From Aureococcus anophagefferens (Eukaryota > Sar > Pelagophyceae > Pelagomonadales > Pelagomonadaceae): DNA of 64,000 bases. How positions within the stretch are numbered: position 1 is the first letter of the stretch; the number at the start of each line of letters is the position of its first letter. This document shows, one piece after another, positions 56,918 to 64,000 of the stretch. Both the position numbers and the translations under genes were made by a program. A model generated the notes under the pieces. That model was not told the DNA's origin, made no database searches, and worked only from the letters and a program-made list of their open reading frames with translations. Location: positions 108,340 to 172,339 of the forward strand of contig NW_008705588.1 in the NCBI RefSeq assembly GCF_000186865.1, written 5' to 3'.

Positions 56918-59900
56918 ATGGAGGCGCTCAAGGTCGGCGGCGCCCAGACGAAGGCGAAGCAGGTGCTCGCCCGCCGCGTCGCGCGGTACCTGCGCCTGGC
57001 GACGTGCAACGCCGAGGGATTGCGCATCGCGCCGGACGACGCCCGGGAGATCGTCGCCGAGGCCATGGAGCGCAGCGAGTCCGAGGAGGGGAGGGCCAAG
57101 GCCCTGAGCCTGAGCAAGGAGTACCACCGCGACGAGCTCATCTACGAGGAGGAGATGCGGGGCAAGGACTTCGTGCGGTCCGCGGACGCGCTCGACGAGT
57201 TGCCGGCGGCGGAGACGTTCACGCACCACATGCGCACGATCAAGCCCATCACGCTCATCCGGCTGCTCGTCGTCGCGATCCGGGGCATGGACCGCCAGGT
57301 CGAGACGCTCCTCGAGGTGCTCCACCAGGTGGCCCTCGAGATCGACGCGATGGGCGACGGCACGCCCGACGCGTCCGACGGCGAAGAGGTCGCGGCCGAG
57401 CCCGACGACGAGCGCACCGTGCGCACGAAGAAGCGCTTCCTGCGGCGCCAGGAGCAGGAGATCCTGGACAAGCGCGAGAAGGACGGCTACCAGACGCTCG
57501 ACGCGGAAACGTCGAAGGCGTTCGACTCGAGCGGGTTCACCGGGCAGCTCCGGCGAAAGACGACGGCGTCGCCCCTCAAGGTCCGCGAGCTCCGGAGGAA
57601 GCAGGGCAAAGACGCCGACGTGCCCGACGACGAGCGCGACGAGCCCGCGAAGCCGGAGAGGCGCGCGACGCGGCGCGCGACGAAGCTCAACCGGAAGACC
57701 GCGGGGAAAGGCGGCGCGGGCTGGATGCGCGAGCTCGACGCGCTCGACGCGAAGAAGCTCATGGACGCGGCGTCCGTGGGGCAGACGGCCGTCGTCGAGC
57801 GCTTCATCCTGCGGAGCGTGCGGGGCGCGCCCGGCGCGCCGCTGTGTGGGAAACAACCAGTGGAATGGCCCTGTCCAGCAAAACTTCAAACCTCTCTCTA
57901 TCTCGGTCGTTTCGGCTGATTCTTGAATGGATGGGTTTCTCTCGGCGAGTTTTTTTTAGACAGTAGAGAAACGATGTCGAAATCGTGCAAAAACATGCCT
58001 ATTGAAGTCGTGTTGAATATTTTCGTTCCCCGCCCAGGCGCGCCGCCCGTCGCGGAGCTCTTCGGCACCGTGCACCCGCAGCTCGGCTACACGGCGCTCC
58101 ACGCGGCCGTCGACTTCGAGCGCGCCGACTGCGCGCGGCTCATGCTCAAGCACGGCGCGGACCCGAACACGACGAAGGCGCGCCACCGCCAGACGCCGCT
58201 CCACATCGCGGCCGCGGGCGCGCGCGTCGAGATCGTCAAGATGCTGAGAGCGCACGGCGCGGACAACGCGGTGCTCGACGCCCACTACAAGCGGGCCTTC
58301 GAGCTCGTGCCCGAGGAGGCCTGCAAGGACCCGGCGGTGCTGGCCATGCGCGAGTCGCTCAAGGACGGGCCCGACCGCATCGAGAGCTGCCACGGCAAGG
58401 GCGTCGCCGCGCGCCAGTTCACCATGGCCTGGGAGTCGCTGGGCCAGACGGACGTCTTCTCCGCCGCGGCGGCGACCCAGTTCTACCGCGTCGACTGGGA
58501 GCAGCCCGCGCGGCGCAAGACGAGCCCGTGCTACACGACGACGCTCCGCGCGCACACGCTGCCGGACCGCTTCCTCATCCCGCCGTCGAAGGCCACGGAG
58601 GGCACGAAGCTCCGCCACGTGCGGCGCAAGAACCGCGTCCTCGACTTCAACCAGTGGGACATGAACACGCGCGGCGCGGTCCACAAGACGGAGTACCACG
58701 ACGAGGAGACGGAGCTGGTCGTCGCGGGCCTCTACCCCGCGACGCGCTACGTCGCGACCGTGCGCGCGTCCAACGCCGCGGGCTTAGGGCCCCTGAGCCC
58801 CGCGGTCTACGTCTGGACCCTGCCGGACATCTGCGAGATCCCGAGCGAGCCCTTCCCAGGGCAGGACAAGAGAGCGAAATTCCCAACTTCAAAGGCTCCT
58901 TTCTCGGCCGTTTTCCACTCGTTTCGGCTGATTTTTGGACGAGCGATCATCTCTCGGAACGGTCTCGAAGCGTGGATGTTTTTCTCGTGACGCGCGCGCG
59001 CGGAACACTCACGTTGAAGCGACGTTGAATCTCTCTTGTCCTGCCCAGGCCCTTCCTCGTGCACACGACGGCGGCGAACGTCGTCGTCGCGTGGCTGCCG
59101 CCGCGCTACGACAACGGCAAGGAGGTCGAGTCCTACGAGCTCCAGCGCTACATCGTCGGCGGCACGCGCGCGGACAAGTGGCGGCGGCTGACCAAGGTCC
59201 ACGGCACGGGCAAGAAGCTCAACGAGGCCATGGCGGTGCTCGCGACGCGGACGCGGCCCGACGGCGAGGCCGACGACGACCCGAACACCTGGGCCTGCGC
59301 CAAGAACCACAAGGACCCGGGCTGGACGAACTTCCGGTTCCGCGCCGCGGAGCGGCCCATCTTCAACTTCCCGGGCCTGAGCCGCGGCGACCGCGTCGTC
59401 TGCCGCGTCCGCGCGGCGAACGAGGTCGGCTGGAGCGGCTACTCGCGCCTGTCGTGCTGCTTCGTCGCCGAGCCCTCCATCCGCGTGCTCGACATCGACG
59501 CGCGGTCCCTCGTCGTCGAGTGGGACACGCACACGCTCGACGCGGAGTGCTGGGAGCTCCAGCGGCAGACGAACCGCATCACGGGCCGGTGCGACCCCTG
59601 GGAGTGCGTCGTCGACGACATCCCCCACGTCCGCAACGGCCGGGTCAAGTTCAAGGTCGAGTACGGTTTGGGCCCCGGCTGCTCCTACCGGTTCCGCGTG
59701 CGGCCCAAGGACGTCTACGGCTGGCGCGACTGGGACACGCCGCTGATGACGGACGTCGTGCGGCTCCTCGAGGACGTGCCCGACGCGCCCGCGGCGCCCG
59801 AGGGCAACACGGAGGCATGCACGGCGACGACCGTCGAGCTCGACTGGGCCCCGGGCTTCGGCAACGGCCAGCCCGTGACGCGCTTCGAGCTCCAGCACAT

Positions 59901-60375
59901 CCCCTGCGTCGACGAGCACGACACCTGGGACGGCGCGACGACGGTCGAGCTCACGGGGCTCCAGACCAACTTCACGCTCAAGAACGTCGAGACGGGCGCC
60001 CTCCTCTCCTTCCGCGTCCGCGCGTACAACAAGCACGGCTGGTCCGACTGGTCGCTCGCGTCGCTGCCCGTGTCCACGTCGACGATCCTGCCGCCGGGCG
60101 TGCCCTTCCTGAGGGAGACGGGCACGACGTGGATCGACGTCCAGTGGGCCCACGCGCCCAACGGCAACGTCGTCAAGTACGTCGTCCAGTACCAGGTCGC
60201 GGGCAACGCGACGTGGGCCACGCACCGCGACGACGAGGTCCGCGACAACCACGCGATCATCCCGGACCTCAAGCCGGGCGGCCGCTACATCTTCCGCGTC
60301 CAGGCGCTCACGCTCGACGGCTTCTCCGTCTTCACGGAGTCCTCGGACGAGCTCCGCTGCCGGCGGCGCTTCTAA
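56918..60375 (+). CDS. ankyrin-repeat and fibronectin type III multi-domain protein
   Basis: Three exons (56918-57833, 58038-58848, 59049-60375) give 1017 residues. Exon 1 encodes a helical charged region (about 1-300; AEAMERSESEEGRAKALSLSKEYHRDEL). Exon 2 has two ankyrin repeats (GYTALHAAVDFERADCARLMLKHGADPN and RQTPLHIAAAGARVEIVKMLRAHGADN, about 320-381). About five FN3 modules follow, recognised by the W of strand B and the YxxxVxAxNxxGxS end: LYPATRYVATVRASNAAGLGPLS, FPGLSRGDRVVCRVRAANEVGWSGYS, YRFRVRPKDVYGW, SFRVRAYNKHGWSDWS, YIFRVQALTLDGFS. No signal peptide, so intracellular. Both introns are introners (groups A and B). Confidence 0.8.
57834..58037 (+). mobile_element. introner, group A, reverse orientation, GC donor
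   Basis: Intron of 204 nt with perfect TSD GCGCGCCG (57834-57841 and 58038-58045). It starts CTGTGTGGGAAACAACCAGT and continues GCAAAACTTCAAACCTCTCT, the reverse of the group A right end, and contains TTTCGGCTGATTCTTG from the core. The right end (TTCCCCGCCCAG) is diverged. The host exon resumes GAPPVAELFG in frame. Confidence 0.88.
58849..59048 (+). mobile_element. introner, group B (second intron of the ANK-FN3 gene), GC donor
   Basis: Intron of 200 nt with perfect TSD GCCCTTCC (58849-58856 and 59049-59056). The ends CAGGGCAGGACAAGAG and CTCTTGTCCTGCCCAG are inverted copies with one mismatch. It is nearly identical to the copy at 28657-28856, which implies recent spread. Splicing gives IPSE|PFLVHTTAANVVVAW. 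Confidence 0.95.
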
Positions 60376-60391
60376 TTGTTCGGGAGGTGCG

Positions 60392-60799
60392 TTACCACGT
60401 CGCGGGCCCCCGCCGCGGCCGCGCCGCGCGCGCGCCGTCGCCGCCGCGGTCGCCGCCGGTGCCGTACCAGAAGCAGTCCTCCCAGCGCCGCCCCTCGGCC
60501 TCGCACTGCCTAAGCCGCGCGTCCTGGAGGTCCTCCCGCGCGGCGCCACGCGTCGCCGCGCGGTCGCGCCGGTCGCGCGCCAGGGCCCGGAGCGCGCGCG
60601 TCGTCGCCGACGGCGGCGCCGGCGCCGCGAACGCCCAGGGGTCCGCGGCCGCGGCGGGATGGCTCGCCGCTGCGGCCGCGAGGCACAGCGATGCGGCGCT
60701 CCGGCGCGCGAGGGCGGCCGCGCTGCGGTGCTGCGGCCGCAGCGCGGTCATCGCGTCCAGCATTGCGAGGAGCAGAAGAGGAGCGCGCGGCGCGAGCAT
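60392..60799 (-). CDS. small protein with Ala-rich targeting sequence, possibly thylakoid-lumen type
   Basis: Single exon, 135 residues from MLAPRAPLLLLAMLDAMTAL; a longer start at 60856 is possible. The N-terminal half is Ala/Arg-rich with two hydrophobic stretches (LLLLAML and AASLCLAAAAASHPAAAA) and then ADPWAF, reminiscent of a bipartite presequence ending in AxA. The mature part (RDRRDRAATRGAAREDLQDARLRQCEAEGRRWEDCFWYGTG) is charged with two Cys. Family unknown. It runs tail to tail with the ANK-FN3 gene. Confidence 0.4.
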   Translation of the reverse strand: MLAPRAPLLLLAMLDAMTALRPQHRSAAALARRSAASLCLAAAAASHPAAAADPWAFAAPAPPSATTRALRALARDRRDRAATRGAAREDLQDARLRQCEAEGRRWEDCFWYGTGGDRGGDGARAARPRRGPATW

Positions 60800-60813
60800 T
60801 TGTGCAGCGGATG

Positions 60814-60885
60814 GTGCACCGCTTAGGCACGCGTCGGCGGCGGCTTGATAGTGCACCGCTTAGGCTGGCGTCAGCGGCGGCTTGT
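60814..60885. repeat. 37-bp tandem repeat, two copies
   Basis: GTGCACCGCTTAGG starts at 60814 and again at 60851; the units continue with GCGTCGGCGGCGGCTTG against GCGTCAGCGGCGGCTTG. The repeat lies in the 284-bp gap between the small targeted protein and the LRR gene. Confidence 0.65.
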
Positions 60886-61083
60886 GCGCCGTCTCACCAT
60901 ACACCCACATCGATTGCCACAGGGAAGACCAATGTTGGCCTTCAAGATGCCTCTCGTTTATGCCCCCGGTTCGAAGCCGTCTCAACGAGCAGCCCGGCGC
61001 TGGGGCCAGCGTGCGCGCGCTCGCGAAGCCGCGCTCGACTCGCAGCCTGGTGGCGCTGGGCCAGCGTGGGCGCGCGCTGTGCC

Positions 61084-62747
61084 ATGGTGAAGCACATTTA
61101 TAGTCCGCTCGAGTGCTACCTCGAGATCTACGCCGCGCGGCAGGTCGTGCAGCACAGCCGCAAGAACGCGAAGCACCGCGAGGACCAGATCCAGGCCGAG
61201 GCGGACCTCGTCCACTTCCAGAACCACCTCAAGGAGTGCACGGGCATCCCCGGCGAGGTCGACTCCGGTTTGAGCAAGAAGGAGATGCACGCGCCAGGGC
61301 AGGAAAAGAGTGCGAACTTCAAAGGCTCGGCCGTTTTCCACTCGTTTTGGCTGATTTTTGGACGAGCGATCATCTCTTGGAACGGTCTCGAAGCGTGGAT
61401 GCTTTCCTTGGAACGCGCGCGCGCGGCACACTCACATTGAAGCGACATTGAATCTCTCTTTTCCTGCGCAGGCACGCGCTCGTCGCGTTCTTCGAGATGA
61501 CGTGCGGCTACGGCTGGGCGCGGCGGTCCGGCTGGGTCGGGCGCGCGCCGACGCGGAAGATCAAGCCCGTGCCCTTCTTCGCCGTGGACCCGTCGAACTG
61601 GTACGGCGTCGGCATCAACCGGCCGCGCCAGCGCGTGGGCAAGCTCCTGCTCGGCGGCAACGGCCTCGAGGGCGTCGTGCCGTACAAGAGCATCTGCGCG
61701 ATGGTGTCGCTCGACACGCTCCAGCTGCAGATGAACGAGCTGCGGGGGCCCGTGCCCGCGCAGCTCGGCGCCATGAGCGCGCTCACGGACCTGGACCTGA
61801 GCTGCAACCACCTCGAGGGCACCGTGCCCGAGGAGCTCGGCGACGCGATGGCGCTGACGCGGCTGGACCTGTCGTCGAACGCCCTCGACGGCGAGCTCCC
61901 GGACATGCTGGGGGACCTGGACCGGCTCCGCACCTTCAAGGTGGCGGCGAACGGCGGGCTCCGCGGGTCCGTGCCGGCGTCGTTCGCGGGGCTCACGGCG
62001 CTCACGGATCTCGACCTCGCGGAGAACGCGTTCTCGGGGCCCGTGCCGCCCTTCGCGGCGCTCCTGACGAACCTGACGTGCCTGGACCTGAGCCACAACG
62101 CCTTCGACGGGCCCCTGCCGCCCCTGCCGCCGTCGCTGACGACGCTGGACCTCGGCCACAACGCGGTGAGCGGCGGCGTCGCGCCGGAGTTCTGCCAAAC
62201 GGCCGCGGCGACCCTCGAGACCTGCTTTTTGAACAACAACGCCCTCGAGGGCCCCGTGCCCGCCGAGATCGGCGACATGGTCGCCCTGCGGAGCCTGAAC
62301 CTGAGCCACAACCGCCTCTCGGGGCTCGTGCCGGATTCCGTGACGCGGCTCACGAACGCGCGGAGCCTGGACCTCCAGGGCAACGCGCTCGAGGGCGTCA
62401 CCATCCCCCAGGGCCTCGAGGACCTGCCGAACCTCCAGTACTACATGGGCGCCGAGGGCTTCGCGTCCCACTACCTCCAGCGGCCCAAGCGCTTCGACCG
62501 CTACCGCTTCGCGTTCGGCATGGAGTTCCAGAAGATCTACGCGGGGCCCACGCGCCTGCCGCCCGTCGCGCCCAAGAACGGCGGCGAACACGACGCCGGC
62601 GGCGACCGCGCGGCGCCGCCGACGCCGCCGCCGCGCGCGCGGGACCGCCTCCCGACGTACGTCCAGGCCACGGGCGGCCGGGGCGCGCCGCCGGCGATCC
62701 GGCGGAGCATGATCCAGGCGTCGCGCGCGCCCGCCGCGGACGGCTAA
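61084..62747 (+). CDS. leucine-rich-repeat protein (plant-type LRR)
   Basis: Exons 61084-61286 and 61472-62747 give 492 residues. Exon 1 (MVKHIYSPLECYLEIYAARQVVQHSRKNAKHREDQIQ) is a charged helix. Exon 2 opens with FFEMTCGYGWARRSGW and the LRR cap-like SNWYGVGINRPRQRVGKLLLGGNGLEGVVP. About eight LRRs of the LxxLDLSxNxLxGxVP type span about 140-345 (LTDLDLSCNHLEGTVPEELG, LTRLDLSSNALDGELPDMLG, LRSLNLSHNRLSGLVPDSV and others). A disordered Pro-rich tail follows. No signal peptide or membrane helix is seen, so it is likely an intracellular binding protein. A start in exon 1 is supported because the introner join restores frame (KEM|HALVAFFE). Confidence 0.8.
61287..61471 (+). mobile_element. introner, group B (intron of the LRR gene), GC donor
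   Basis: Intron of 185 nt with perfect TSD GCACGCGC (61287-61294 and 61472-61479). It starts CAGGGCAGGAAAAGAG and ends CTCTTTTCCTGCGCAG, an inverted repeat. Compared with the 200-nt group B copies it lacks a short piece around TTCTCGGCCG. The donor is GC. Confidence 0.93.
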
Positions 62748-62762
62748 GGAAAAAAAGCCTAC

Positions 62763-63614
62763 TCATCGAAACTCGACGACCTCGGCCGTGCCGTTGTTGT
62801 CGATGACCTCGACCTCCGTCAGGTTGCCCTGGTTCAACAGGCTCGAGTCGTCGTCGAGGTCCGTCTGGTTCTCGAGCTTCTGCACCGTGTGGTCGTCGTT
62901 GCTGATGTCCGACGCGAACTCGACGACCTCGGCCGTGCCGTTGTTGTCGATGACCTCGACCTCCGTCAGGTTGCCCTGGTTCAACAGGCTCGAGTCGTCG
63001 TCGAGGTCCGTCTGGTTCTCGAGCTTCTGCACCGTGTGGTCGTCGTTGCTGATGTCCGACGCGAACTCGACGACCTCGGCCGTGCCGTTGTTGTCGATGA
63101 CCTCGACCTCCGTCAGGTTGCCCTGGTTCAACAGGCTCGAGTCGTCGTCGAGGTCCGTCTGGTTCTCGAGCTTCTGCACCGTGTGGTCGTCGTTGCTGAT
63201 GTCCGACGCGAACTCGACGACCTCGGCCGTGCCGTTGTTGTCGATGACCTCGACCTCCGTCAGGTTGCCCTGGTTCAGGAGGCTCGAGTCGTCGTCGAGG
63301 TCCGTCTGGTTCTCGAGCTTCTGCACCGTGTGGTCGTCGTTGCTGATGTCCGACGCGAACTGGCCGCGCGCCGAATCGCGCGCCAGCGGCCCCGGCGCGA
63401 CCTTCGCATCCTGCGTGACCATGGCGTCGTTGACGTCCACGGCGTGCATGGACGTGCGCGCGATGAGGAGCACGACGGCGAAGGCGCTCACGACGCCAAA
63501 GGCGCCGCGCTTGAAGCGCGGCGACCGCGCGAAGGGCCGCTCGGCATCGTCGGCGATGTCCGCGTAGCCGCTTCCCCACATCGTACTCTGAATCTGGCTG
63601 CCCGCTTGATACAT
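62763..63614 (-). CDS. type II membrane protein with four 49-residue N-glycosylation repeats
   Basis: Single exon, 283 residues from MYQAGSQIQSTMWGSGY. A single membrane helix (GAFGVVSAFAVVLLIARTSM, about 37-56) separates a short cytosolic part from the repeat region. Four nearly identical units of 49 residues (147 bp) follow. Each contains SDISNDDHTVQKLENQTD, LDDDSSLLNQGNLTEVEV and IDNNGTAEVVE, so three Asn-x-Thr sequons per unit, twelve in total. The unit is strongly acidic. I do not know this repeat. Divergent from the CK1 gene, 115 bp between starts. Confidence 0.7.
   Translation of the reverse strand: MYQAGSQIQSTMWGSGYADIADDAERPFARSPRFKRGAFGVVSAFAVVLLIARTSMHAVDVNDAMVTQDAKVAPGPLARDSARGQFASDISNDDHTVQKLENQTDLDDDSSLLNQGNLTEVEVIDNNGTAEVVEFASDISNDDHTVQKLENQTDLDDDSSLLNQGNLTEVEVIDNNGTAEVVEFASDISNDDHTVQKLENQTDLDDDSSLLNQGNLTEVEVIDNNGTAEVVEFASDISNDDHTVQKLENQTDLDDDSSLLNQGNLTEVEVIDNNGTAEVVEFR
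62766..63360 (-). repeat. 147-bp tandem repeat, four copies, in coding sequence
   Basis: The block beginning CTCGACGACCTCGGCCGTGC on the plus strand recurs every 147 bases at about 62772, 62919, 63066 and 63213. The copies differ at very few positions (for example TTCAAC against TTCAGG in the copy farthest right), which points to recent expansion or strong homogenisation. Confidence 0.95.
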
Positions 63615-63729
63615 TTGAAGTTTTCCCAGCTTCACGGCCTGCTTCACAAATCCTGCGCCGATCCATAACAGCTTACAGCGTCGGTATTGCTGGAGGTGGG
63701 CAGCCCGGGGGGCGCCCGGGAGTGGCACC

Positions 63730-64000
63730 ATGTCGGGGTCCATCGCGATCCCGCCGGACACGATCATCGGGCAGAAGTACCGCATCAATCGGAAGATCGG
63801 GTCCGGGTCCTTCGGGGAGATCTACAGCGGGACCATGGTCTACCAGGACAGCAACCAACAGGCGCGGACCGCGGCGTCCGCACGCGGGGGGGGCGGGGCG
63901 GGGGGGCCGGGGCCGCCGCCGCGGGGCCGCCCGCCCCCGCGGGGGGGGGCGGCCGGGCGGGGCGGCCGCGGCGCCGGGGGGGGGGGGGGACCTTTCCCGG
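63730..64000 (+). CDS. casein kinase 1-like protein kinase, 5' end (partial)
   Basis: The ATG at 63730 starts MSGSIAIPPDTIIGQKYRINRKIGSGSFGEIYSGTMV. This is the N-terminus of CK1 kinases: the YRxxxKIGxGSFGxIYxG glycine-rich ATP loop at about 17-35. The following sequence (from about 63860) becomes a G/C-only tract that cannot be normal CK1 coding sequence. An intron or unreliable sequence must begin after MVYQDSNQQ. The rest is outside the window. Confidence 0.8.
   Translation, partial: MSGSIAIPPDTIIGQKYRINRKIGSGSFGEIYSGTMVYQDSNQQARTAASARGGGGAGGPGPPPRGRPPPRGGAAGRGGRGAGGGGGPFP
63875..64000. other. poly-G/C low-complexity tract at the window end
   Basis: The last about 125 bases consist almost only of G and C with long G runs. 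This may be the start of an intron or an artefact at a contig edge. No gene is readable. Confidence 0.7.

Noticed and set aside
62766..63360. Regular direct repeats as a possible CRISPR array or minisatellite
   Set aside because: 147-bp units without unique spacers, in frame within a protein gene of a eukaryote. It is a coding tandem repeat.
62788..63567. Plus-strand repeat protein (SMTSTSVRLPWFNRLESSS units)
   Set aside because: Antisense of the four 147-bp units; the minus frame has a membrane helix, regular sequons and a sensible start, the plus frame does not.
1..64000. tRNA, rRNA, transposase or viral genes
   Set aside because: I looked for cloverleaf-like arms, rRNA-like stretches, DDE transposase, reverse transcriptase and capsid motifs and recognised none. 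Without a covariance search a tRNA could be missed.

Overview
The window is nuclear DNA from a eukaryotic microalga. It is very GC-rich and gene-dense, with genes on both strands, short intergenic gaps and spliceosomal introns. The gene content (homomeric acetyl-CoA carboxylase, tyrosinase-family copper proteins, many secretory-pathway glycosyl- and sulfotransferases, Entner-Doudoroff enzymes) and above all the repeated introner-type introns point to a pelagophyte stramenopile close to Aureococcus anophagefferens. The species is an inference; no marker gene is present. Two 50-N scaffold gaps (31950-31999, 44418-44467) and a poly-G tract at the right end show this is draft assembly.

Layout. 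1-8.8 kb: end of a PiT phosphate transporter, tyrosinase 1, a SET-domain methyltransferase, a small secreted Cys-rich protein, a nucleoside-hydrolase-like protein and a secreted sulfotransferase. 8.8-14.4 kb: acetyl-CoA carboxylase. 14.6-23 kb: a kinase/KDPG-aldolase fusion, a secreted protein, an alpha/beta hydrolase, a Sel1-repeat protein, an exostosin-like glycosyltransferase and a polytopic membrane protein. 23.2-30.1 kb: tyrosinase 2, a Na+/H+ antiporter, a sulfotransferase and a predicted myristoylated protein. 30.3-39 kb: an ionotropic glutamate receptor-like channel, a GT13-like glycosyltransferase, a RanBP2-finger/F-box protein, dihydroxyacid dehydratase and an ammonium transporter. 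39-47.5 kb: a bromodomain/SANT protein, an HMG-box/SPRY protein and an SDR oxidoreductase. 47.6-64 kb: a ubiquitin-like/glycosyltransferase protein, an EF-hand protein, a small membrane protein, a STELLO/DUF288-like protein, a PH-domain coiled-coil protein, an ankyrin/FN3 protein, a small targeted protein, an LRR protein, an N-glycosylation repeat protein and the 5' end of a CK1 kinase.

The strongest signal is a set of 14 introner introns in three sequence groups. Each is flanked by an 8-bp duplication of the host exon. The first copy of the duplication supplies the 5' splice site (GT in six, GC in eight) and the terminal repeat of the element supplies the AG acceptor. Removing the element plus one duplication copy restores the reading frame in every host gene, which fixed most exon borders here. 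Introner elements of this general kind are known from Aureococcus and Micromonas. What deserves a second look is the GC-donor majority, group A acting as an intron in both orientations, a 20-nt core shared by groups A and B, and a compact 88-89-nt group.

Functional themes. Several genes act in the secretory pathway (GT13-like, exostosin-like, STELLO-like, three sulfotransferase or glycosyltransferase-like genes, tyrosinases). Others cover core metabolism (ACC, DHAD, KDG kinase/KDPG aldolase), nutrient transport (phosphate, ammonium, Na+/H+) and chromatin (SET, bromodomain-SANT, HMG-SPRY). Many neighbours are divergent with 60-220 bp between start codons, so shared promoters are likely. Two genes (GT13-like, DHAD) have apparent frameshifts in conserved motifs that may be assembly errors.
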